Origin: Bacteroidales bacterium UBA5621
Lineage (GTDB): Bacteria; Bacteroidota; Bacteroidia; Bacteroidales; VadinHA17
Assembly: GCA_002424525.1 (NCBI GenBank)
Contig: DIKJ01000239.1
Coordinates: 27,180-36,418, forward strand
Reading direction: 5' to 3'
Length of the DNA stretch: 9,239 nucleotides
A program made the position numbers and the translations under genes. How positions within the stretch are numbered: the first letter of the stretch is position 1; every line of letters starts with the position of its first letter. Below, one piece after another: positions 1-6,900 of this stretch. The notes beneath the pieces were generated by a model, which was not told where the DNA came from, searched no databases, and was given only the letters and a program-made list of their open reading frames with translations.

Positions 1-549
1 ATGGCAGGAACAGATTCAATTTATATGACTGTTAATCTTGCAGATAGTGTAGTGAGTTTAGAGATAAGCGGAGTAACTGTTCATACCTGCAAAATCACAA
101 AGATCCGTACAAGTAAAATTTTCCGGACAGGAGATGAATCCACAATTTCCGGTATGTTCGGCAATCCGCTGAATATCATAAATGATTATTCCACAATCAG
201 GAAGGAACCCCTTATGATTAAAACTGCTCCAAGGGATACATCTGAATACAGGCCTGATATTATTCCTGATACATCATACATCGAGCCGGCCGGTTATATA
301 CTGGAAACGGACCGCAATGTCCGGATCTTCATTTATCAGGAGGAAACGGCAACACTCCATGACAAACTGAGCCTTTTCCGGTTCGATCTTAACGACCGGA
401 TCAGGAGTGCCTGGAAATCGCTCAAAAGAATAATTATATTTAGGGTCCCTGAATACCAGCCATATATTAAGATAAGAGTGTCAAAATCCGATGCCAGGAT
501 ACTCTACAGGGCTCTGCCCCTCAACGGCCAGATAGCGGTATATCTTTAG
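1..549 (+). CDS. Hypothetical protein, probably the C-terminal part of a longer gene
   Basis: The frame is open from the first base of the window to a TAG stop at 547-549 and gives 182 residues. An ATG sits at base 1, but it coincides with the window edge, so the true start may lie upstream. The visible N-terminus has no signal peptide or membrane segment, which fits a missing front part. The beginning alternates hydrophobic and polar residues (IYMTVNLADS, VVSLEISGV) as in beta-strands. The middle has many Asp, Pro and Tyr residues. The end (ALPLNGQIAVYL) is again strand-like. The general look recalls beta-rich L,D-transpeptidase-like proteins of Bacteroidetes, but no catalytic HGC-type motif is present; the only Cys is residue 30. 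I do not recognise the family. It lies 189 bp upstream of the nucleoside transporter on the same strand, with a possible promoter between them, so it is probably not in the same operon. Confidence 0.65.
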   Translation: MAGTDSIYMTVNLADSVVSLEISGVTVHTCKITKIRTSKIFRTGDESTISGMFGNPLNIINDYSTIRKEPLMIKTAPRDTSEYRPDIIPDTSYIEPAGYILETDRNVRIFIYQEETATLHDKLSLFRFDLNDRIRSAWKSLKRIIIFRVPEYQPYIKIRVSKSDARILYRALPLNGQIAVYL

Positions 550-582
550 CATTTCTTTTCCGGGAAATCAGTTACTGGTAAC

Positions 583-648
583 TTGCTGGTAAATTTTAAG
601 GCGAAAGAAAGGAATCTTATAGATATCTGATATATTTGTAACCAGCAA
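583..648. repeat. Short inverted repeat TTGCTGGT / ACCAGCAA
   Basis: TTGCTGGT at 583-590 is the exact reverse complement of ACCAGCAA at 641-648. The 50-base gap between the arms contains the candidate -7 box. The right arm has the same sequence motif as the heptamer repeats further downstream, so this is probably part of one repetitive intergenic unit. With only 8 bp per arm, chance or shared repeat ancestry cannot be excluded. Confidence 0.35.
631..638 (+). promoter_or_regulatory. Candidate Bacteroidetes -7 promoter box for the nucleoside transporter
   Basis: TATATTTG matches the Bacteroidetes primary-sigma -7 consensus TAnnTTTG exactly. It lies about 100 bases before the transporter start, on the correct strand. 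No good TTTG-like -33 element is visible about 20 bases upstream (the area around 605-612 is purine-rich), so the call is tentative. If it is real, the transcript leader would carry the hairpin and the heptamer repeats described below. Confidence 0.3.
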
Positions 649-653
649 CTTTT

Positions 654-681
654 ACCCGCCGCAGCCTTGGCGAAGGCGGGT
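654..681. repeat. GC-rich palindromic repeat (hairpin)
   Basis: ACCCGCC at 654-660 pairs exactly with GGCGGGT at 675-681, leaving a 14-base loop that contains GCCTTGGCGA. It stands out as very GC-rich in an AT-rich intergenic stretch. Palindromes of the CCCGCC...GGCGGG type with a CCTTGGCGAAGG-like core recur in intergenic regions of many environmental bacteria, so it is probably a dispersed repeat. There is no T-run after it, so an intrinsic terminator for the upstream gene is less likely. Confidence 0.55.
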
Positions 682-709
682 AGCAACCAGCAACCAGCAA
701 CTAGCAACC
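682..709. repeat. Four tandem AGCAACC heptamers
   Basis: Four head-to-tail 7-mers lie at 682-688, 689-695, 696-702 and 703-709. They read AGCAACC, AGCAACC, AGCAACT and AGCAACC. The array starts immediately after the hairpin and ends 29 bases before the transporter start. The related string ACCAGCAACT occurs once more at 641-650, on the other side of the hairpin. Short AACCAGC-type arrays of this kind occur in front of genes in Bacteroidetes; their function is not known to me. Confidence 0.7.
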
Positions 710-738
710 TGAGATTATAAATCTTTCACTCTAACCCC

Positions 739-2016
739 ATGAGCCGCTTCACAGGTATTATCGGTATCCTTATTCTCCTCGGGCTCGCCTGGCTATGGTC
801 GAACAACCGCAAGGCAATCAACTATCGTGTTGTGCTTACCGGCCTGGGTTTGCAGCTGGCCCTGGCAATATTTATCCTCAAGGTACCGCTCGGACAGCAG
901 ATATTCTACTGGCTGGGAAAAGCGATAAATAAGCTTCTTGATTTTTCGCAGGAGGGCGGACTATTTGTATTCGGCGACCTTACAAAAGTGACCCAGATAA
1001 TTCCGGAAGGCATAGTAAAGAGTGGGATTTTTCTCTTTGTTCTTCTTCCGACAATAATATTTGTATGTGTGCTTGTTTCCATGGCCTACCATGTAGGTAT
1101 AATGCAAAGGATAGTTGCAGTGATCGCCAGGTTTGTTCACTGGGCAATGAGGGTGAGCGGGAGCGAGGCGCTTTCGAATGTCGCAAGCGCCTTTGTGGGT
1201 CAGGTTGAGGCCCAGATCATGATCAGGCCATATCTCTCCGGTATGACAATGTCGGAGCTCCTTGCCTCCATGACGGGCAGTATGGCCTGCATTGCCGGAG
1301 GAGTGATGGCGGTCTATATCTCTATGGGCGTGCCGGCATCATATCTTCTTGCTGCGAGCCTGATGGCTGCCCCGGGTGCACTGGTGATCTCTAAAATGGT
1401 TTTCCCGGAAACTCTGGAATCAGAGACAAAAGGGAGAGTGAAGCTGGAAGTGAAAAAGGAACATACAAACATAATGGATGCGATCTCGCACGGAGCAACC
1501 GACGGTATGAAAATATCCATTAATGTGATCGCCATGCTGATTGGCGTTATTGCCCTTATCGCTCTTATCGACGCGCTTCTCGGATATTTTGGCAATTTCC
1601 TGGCATGGACGGGCCTGTCGCTCGACGCTATCGGACTCGACCTCGACAATCTGCGCCTGAAGGATGTTGTAGGTGCTTTCTTCTCACTCTTTGCAATTGT
1701 AATGGGTGTGCCACCGGGCGAATCGCTTACGGTTGGTGGTCTCATGGGCACGAAAATGGTCATAAACGAATTTGTTGCCTACAGCGACCTTTCACCAATG
1801 ATCCAGCAGGGCGTTCTGAGCGCAAAATCAGTGGTGATAGCCAGCTTCGCGCTTTGCGGCTTTGCTAACTTCAGCTCGATAGCTATCCAGATAGGAGGGA
1901 TCGGAGTTATGATCCCGCACAGAAAAGCCGACCTGGCAAGGCTTGGGTTCAAGGCGATGTTATGCGGTACAATGGCATCCTATATCTCAGCTTCACTCGC
2001 TGGAATATTGCTATAG
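739..2016 (+). CDS. nupC: Concentrative nucleoside transporter (CNT/NupC family)
   Basis: This is a complete 425-residue inner-membrane protein, the usual length for bacterial CNT transporters, which take up nucleosides by symport with Na+ or H+. Family motifs appear in order. GQVEA with downstream RPYL (about 154-166) corresponds to the GQTEA nucleobase-binding hairpin. MTGSMACIAGGVMAVY is at 178-193. APGALVISKMVFPE is at 211-224. DGMKISINVIAMLIG follows at 255-269, then MGVPPGES at 322-329. NEFVAY (343-348) and ALCGFANFSSIAIQIGG (371-387) carry the conserved Glu, Asn and Ser of the substrate and ion site. Hydrophobic stretches near 4-22, 32-50, 97-117, 199-220, 259-285, 309-325 and 405-424 are probable membrane segments. 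The start has no Shine-Dalgarno sequence (CTCTAACCCC precedes ATG), as is common in Bacteroidetes. Two positions are unusual: Val replaces the usual Thr/Ser in GQTEA, and PPGES replaces the common PW-type sequence. Substrate and coupling ion cannot be read with certainty. Confidence 0.93.
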   Translation: MSRFTGIIGILILLGLAWLWSNNRKAINYRVVLTGLGLQLALAIFILKVPLGQQIFYWLGKAINKLLDFSQEGGLFVFGDLTKVTQIIPEGIVKSGIFLFVLLPTIIFVCVLVSMAYHVGIMQRIVAVIARFVHWAMRVSGSEALSNVASAFVGQVEAQIMIRPYLSGMTMSELLASMTGSMACIAGGVMAVYISMGVPASYLLAASLMAAPGALVISKMVFPETLESETKGRVKLEVKKEHTNIMDAISHGATDGMKISINVIAMLIGVIALIALIDALLGYFGNFLAWTGLSLDAIGLDLDNLRLKDVVGAFFSLFAIVMGVPPGESLTVGGLMGTKMVINEFVAYSDLSPMIQQGVLSAKSVVIASFALCGFANFSSIAIQIGGIGVMIPHRKADLARLGFKAMLCGTMASYISASLAGILL

Positions 2017-2389
2017 CTAAATCCCCTAAATTTTTATCAACATTATTCAGGCATTTGTCAAAACCGGTTTCCTGGCAACAAGAGGTGAAATTAAACGGAA
2101 TTGTATGTTAATACATTGGTAACCATTGAAGTATAGCAGAGATAATGCTTTTAGGCTCCCTCTGCCTTCTGGTACCAGTCAATAAGAATCTTTTTTTGAC
2201 GGATCCATTGTAATAAATGATGAATGGAAGGTACCGGGAAATAACCATTCGAATTCTGTAGACAAAAAAAGACAGATCCATCGCAATATGCCATTTACAG
2301 CCATGATGAAGCTTGTCTGTGAGATCATAATTTTTTATTTTTACCGTGTAAGATTTTTAGCTGATTAGTCATTAAATGAGATTCCTGAT
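2017..2389. other. Gene-free AT-rich intergenic stretch
   Basis: There are 373 bases between the transporter and the lipoprotein gene without a convincing coding frame; the longest ATG-started stretch noticed (2217-2261) has 14 codons. Visible features are a perfect 10-bp palindrome CTGGTACCAG at 2169-2178, a weak 6-bp stem (GCAGAG 2136-2141 with CTCTGC 2160-2165), and a T-run at 2191-2197 too far from that stem for a typical terminator. A T-rich patch at about 2330-2342 lies upstream of the lipoprotein start and could belong to its promoter, but I see no TAnnTTTG box. No tRNA-like cloverleaf was recognised. Confidence 0.55.
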
Positions 2390-2920
2390 ATGAAAACAAA
2401 TCTTTTCGTTAGCATTTTTATAGCCGGCGCGATTATCTGCTCCTGCAATAGCAGATCAGACAATAAGACAGATAATAGTTCAGAGAATTTTATCCTGCAA
2501 CAACCCGATGGAACCTTAACACTGAGGCTTGAGAAAGCCGTTTATTATAATAACGACGATGATCCCTCTGGGAACACCGCAGAGTGGAATGTGACCATTA
2601 CGAAAACAGGCCGTTACAATGTCTGGTTGTCAAGCGCTACCCGCGACACGACAGATCTGAACTATACAAAGGATATTAAGGTTAATCTCCAGGACAGCCC
2701 GCTTGAGGCAAGCAAGGAAATCAACAGGATCGTGCGTAATTCAAATGAAGTCCTTCATCCTTATTACCAGGCTGATTCTTTTATGGGATCATTTTTTGTA
2801 CAGGAACCTGGAGAGTATTACGTCCAGGTTATCAGCGAAAAAATAGTGTCTGAAGAAAACGGGAAAGAATCGGATAACATCAGACTTATGTCGGTTTTGC
2901 TCACTCCGCAAACGAGATAA
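2390..2920 (+). CDS. Putative lipoprotein with an unrecognised beta-rich domain
   Basis: This complete 176-residue protein starts with a lipoprotein-type signal: Lys3, a hydrophobic core (LFVSIFIAGAII) and Cys residues at 17 and 19. ICSC with Ser before Cys19 is the more acceptable lipobox, so lipid attachment at Cys19 is the better guess. A polar Asn/Ser/Asp-rich linker (about 20-33) follows. The rest looks like one beta-sandwich: LTLRLEKAVYYN, then EWNVTITKTGRYNVWLSSA (about 65-83), then SFFVQEPGEYYVQVISEK (about 134-151). The two GxYxVxL-type strands recall carbohydrate-binding-module-like domains, but no family can be named and no catalytic motif is seen. It probably sits in a membrane facing the periplasm or the cell surface. 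It converges with the PorP/SprF gene with only 19 bases between the stops. No Shine-Dalgarno sequence is obvious. Confidence 0.8.
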   Translation: MKTNLFVSIFIAGAIICSCNSRSDNKTDNSSENFILQQPDGTLTLRLEKAVYYNNDDDPSGNTAEWNVTITKTGRYNVWLSSATRDTTDLNYTKDIKVNLQDSPLEASKEINRIVRNSNEVLHPYYQADSFMGSFFVQEPGEYYVQVISEKIVSEENGKESDNIRLMSVLLTPQTR

Positions 2921-2939
2921 TCCCCCTCCATGTCGTATT

Positions 2940-3944
2940 TTACATACGGTCAACCCACCTGAATTTCTTGGAACTGTCTCCGATTTTCACGGCAATCGTA
3001 AGTTCGTGAGTTCCGTGTGTTGCACGCTGAATTTCATTTAAGGTGAAATCGTAAGAATACCCGACGAAAAATGAAGTCATATAGACCCTGCTGTTTACGT
3101 ATCTTACCCCGATATTGGCAACTAATGACCCTCCCGTTCTGTAAGAGACACCTGTCCAAACGGTCTGTCCGTAAACATAAGTTAATCCAAGATCGGCCTG
3201 AGGCCTGATCTGCTCCGACATTTTCAGCAGTACTGAGGGTCTTAGTTCAGTTTTTATTCTGACGGGAAAAGTATATGATCCGAAAAGGTAATAATGTCTG
3301 TCAACCCTGAAACTCTGGTATGCATCATCACCAATCTTGGCGATAGCGCCGAGCAATTGCTGTGCTGAAAAACCAACATCATAATAGTGATTCAGAAGGT
3401 AAACCCCAAAATCTATATCAGGAACAAATATTCCTCTTCGCAGATTGTCATTTAGCCACGGCTCATCCGGATCCTTGAAGTTTGACTCATCAGCCGTAAT
3501 GATAAAATGATAGCCGGTGAGGGCAAGCCCGAATGAAAGCTGCGTATAATCCTGAACCCAAAGATGGTAGGAATATGTGGTCTGGAAACCGGTTCTTGCG
3601 ATAAGCCCGTGTCTGTCACTGAAGATATAACCTCCAAATCCCACTTTTCCTAAGGTTTTTGGCCTGTAGACAGTCTGATCAAAGAGATTTTGCTGAAGAC
3701 GGTAACCTCTTTTAAGGAAACGGGTCTGATAGCTGAAGGAGTAGGTCTTCGGAGAACCGGGGTAGCTGGTCCATTGCTCACGTACCGTAAGATTAAAGCT
3801 GGTGAATCCGTCACTGCCCGCATGTGCAGGATTGATCAGGAACTTGTTGTATAGATACTGGCTGTACAGAGGCAGCTGCTGGGCAAATGACATCTGCCCC
3901 AGGAAAGTGAAGAATAATATGTATAATAATCTTTTCATACTCAT
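2940..3944 (-). CDS. PorP/SprF family type IX secretion outer-membrane protein
   Basis: This is a complete 334-residue protein of the PorP/SprF family, whose members work with the type IX secretion system and are needed for export or surface anchoring of partner proteins with type B sorting domains (SprF with SprB in Flavobacterium). A signal peptide covers about residues 1-21 (KRLLYILFFTFLGQMSFA, then QQ). The family's N-terminal signature follows: LPLYSQYLYNKFLINPAHAG (24-43) and REQWTSYPGSPKTYSF (55-70). The remainder has Gly/aromatic alternating strands (GKVGFGGYIFSDRHG, DIDFGVYLLNHYYDVGFSAQQL, FFVGYSYDF) expected of a membrane beta-barrel. The ATG follows the TAA of the giant upstream gene with no spacer, so translation is probably coupled. 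A second in-frame ATG two codons later (MKR) would give an equally good signal peptide. It is probably the dedicated partner of the upstream surface protein. Confidence 0.92.
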   Translation of the reverse strand: MSMKRLLYILFFTFLGQMSFAQQLPLYSQYLYNKFLINPAHAGSDGFTSFNLTVREQWTSYPGSPKTYSFSYQTRFLKRGYRLQQNLFDQTVYRPKTLGKVGFGGYIFSDRHGLIARTGFQTTYSYHLWVQDYTQLSFGLALTGYHFIITADESNFKDPDEPWLNDNLRRGIFVPDIDFGVYLLNHYYDVGFSAQQLLGAIAKIGDDAYQSFRVDRHYYLFGSYTFPVRIKTELRPSVLLKMSEQIRPQADLGLTYVYGQTVWTGVSYRTGGSLVANIGVRYVNSRVYMTSFFVGYSYDFTLNEIQRATHGTHELTIAVKIGDSSKKFRWVDRM

Positions 3945-6900
3945 TTAGATATCTACAATTGTTACGGCTCCGATAATCAGTTTGTATCCGTTCTTCAGTT
4001 CAATAGTATAGTGATATGCGTCAATTGGCAGCCTCTTACCATTGCTTGTACCGTTCCATGGCTGAGGATAACCCCGTTCAGATCTCCATAGATGCTGTCC
4101 CCACCTGTTGTAAATATTGACTATAACATCGGGATACAGATTTATATTGTCAATCTCCCAGTAGTCGTTAATTCCGTCGGCATTGGGTGTTATTGCATCC
4201 GGTATGATGAGACAGTGATCATGTACATACCCTACCCGTACCGTGCCTTCGACCATGCATCCGTTCCCATCTGTAACGATCACAGTGTAGACACCGGTGG
4301 AAGCATTTGCCAGGTTCCTCTGGGTTGTGCCATCTGACCACAGATAGGCATAATCACCTGCCGGAACTCCTCCCGTGACGGTCAGCCTGACCTCTCCGTC
4401 AGTCAGTCCATCACAATATGGATTAGTTACCTCGAATGAAAGCCTTATGGGCTCAGGATCAGTCAGTTTGATCGAACCCTCGGCCTGGCAATTATTCGCA
4501 TCTATTATTAATACTTTATAGTTCCCGGCGGAAAGGTTCTCCCTGGGGTTACCTATGATGCCATCGATCCACAGGTAAGCAACCGAACCCACGTTATTCT
4601 CCGGTACAACAGTGATGGAGCCCGTAGTTCCTCCGTCGCAATTGATATTATAAGCTCCGTCGTAACTGATCGATGGGATAAGGGTCATGCCGAGCCGTTG
4701 GGGTTCAATGAGCATAAATGTTTCTGTGACGCTGCAGTTATTTTTGTCGGTAATTACTACAGTATATTCCCCTGCAATCAGCCTGTTAATATTCCTGCTT
4801 GGGGAGGTAAATCCCGCAGGACCGCTCCACCGGAATGTGTAAGGAGCCAGATCAGGTGATGGATCGATTCTTATATACCCGTCAGACATTCCATAACAGC
4901 TTATGTTGAATCCGTTATAATCGGATATTTCAGTGGTATAGGTTATCCTCGGGTGTACCCATAATGTAATTGTGTCTGCAATTCCGTCACAATCTGCTCC
5001 GCCGTCATCAGGTATAATACGCGGTGTGAATATGTACTCCACTTTCCTGATTTCACGGCTGCTGTTTGTTAAAGTCTCGGTAAGGTCAGTTATTTCAGTA
5101 TAGGTTCCGCCAGCGGTGTTTCCACCTATACCTTCATCCGGGGTTACGGTAAGGTCGTAGACCCACAGGCCCCTGATCGCACCAAGCGGATTACTGACGG
5201 AAATGATCGTACTCTCACCGTAACAAACGGTCGCTTTATCTGTGCTGACTTCAATCTCCGGCGTCGGATTCACCCATACTTCAGCGGTGAACGGCATCAG
5301 GTTGCAGAGGCCGTATACCTGCGGCATAATGGTGTAAATGACATTATGAGCTTCATTGTCAGAGTTGTCCAGGGCCTGTTCAATTACGGACAGCTGGCCT
5401 GAATCATCACCTGAAGCTCCTGTTATCTGTGTTGGTGCATCTACGGTCCAGGTCCATGAGGTATTGGGAATATTATTTGTCAGCTCCAGACTGATCGTTT
5501 CTCCGTCACAGATCACATCTGCAGCCGGGACAGCAGCAGGATTCGGAACGACTGCGTAGTTCACGGTTACCGTTGCGGTACAGGTGCTGACATTACCGGA
5601 ATAGTCGGTAACTGTGAGAGTTACAGTATTAGGTCCAAGATTGGTGCAGTCAAAGTCGGTTACATCAATTTCCATCGAAGCAATAGCGCAGTTGTCGAAG
5701 CTTCCGTTATTGATATCCTCTGCAGTTATTGAGACAGTTCCCGTCTCAATATCAAGATCGACTGAAATATCCCTGCATATTGCCACCGGATCGGTATCAT
5801 CCGTTACGGTTACGGTAAAGCTGCAGGATACGGACTCGCCCAGTGCATCGGTAACGGTATAAGTTACAGTAGTTACTCCCATGCTGAAGATATGACTGCT
5901 GATATTGTTTAAATTATCAGCCGGAGATTCTGCGATTATCTCTCCTCCCATTTCCATGATCCAGGTGAGAGCAACTACGTTATCATTGGGATCAGAATAT
6001 GTAGCCAGGAGTCCTTCGGAAATCTCAACGTCACAAGTAGTCTGGCTGGTACTGGTGAACAGATCCTGCGGACATGTTATTACCGGAGGCTTGTTATCAA
6101 GACCAATGATCACTGTACCGGATGCAGTAACCTCAACCCCGTTCGGGGCTCTGCCTGCAGCAGTTGCCGTGTTGCTTATGCTGCCCTCGAATATATCATC
6201 TATAGTAACTATATGTGATGCAATACATGTTACACTGTTACCCGGGGCAAGAGTGTAAGGCGCTCCTGAACAGGTAAGAACAGCGTTCGGATCACTCAAA
6301 TCAACACCGGTTATGGTAACATTACCCGTGTTGGTAACGGTGATCTCGTATGGAATAACCTCGCCTGCTGCTATATAGCTGGTCGTTGTGGTTGACTTGG
6401 TTACAGTCAGCTCAGGTATCTGAATCGGAGGTACTGTTTCTGTATCCTCAGCGGGATCGATCGTACCTGAAGGAGGATTGCCGTTCACTGTTGCGGTGTT
6501 GGTATAGTGGCCGGCATCAATGTCTGCCTGGGTTACGGTGTAAGTTGCAGAATAACGCCATGTCTCAGAAGGATCAAGCCTGTTATTTCTGTTAGTGTCA
6601 CCTGAAATATACCTGATGGTGCCTGGATTGGCTCCCGGATCGGATACAACTAAGTTACTAATGGATACATTCCCGGTATTATCAATGGTTATATTATAGT
6701 GAATTATATCGCCCACCTTATCAAAGCTTGTTTCTTCTGCTTCTTTGGTCAGGGTCCAGTCTGCTATCTGGTTGGCAGTAACGGTTTCACTGTCTGAAGC
6801 GGAGTAATTGGCTCCTCCAAACCTGTAGCTTGCATTAACTGTATTATCTATTCGGCCTGCATTGAGATCGTTCTGAGAAACAAAGTATGTCGTTGTTATT

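Noticed and set aside
654..681. Intrinsic terminator for the gene at 1-549
   Set aside because: A stem is present but no T-run follows on either strand. It lies over 100 bases past the stop and fits a dispersed palindromic repeat better.
980..1868. Open frames inside the transporter gene (minus strand 980-1186 and 1314-1763, plus strand 1605-1868)
   Set aside because: They overlap a full-length CNT gene whose family motifs run throughout. Their translations are low-complexity and unlike any protein I recognise.
2136..2197. Possible terminator after the transporter (GCAGAG/CTCTGC stem and a downstream T-run)
   Set aside because: The stem is only 6 bp with an 18-base loop, and the T-run starts about 25 bases later, too far for an intrinsic terminator.
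4092..6595. Plus-strand open frames opposite the giant gene (such as 4092-4337, 5356-5559, 5614-5862, 5905-6258 and 6386-6595)
   Set aside because: The minus strand encodes continuous recognisable domains here. These frames are antisense shadows.
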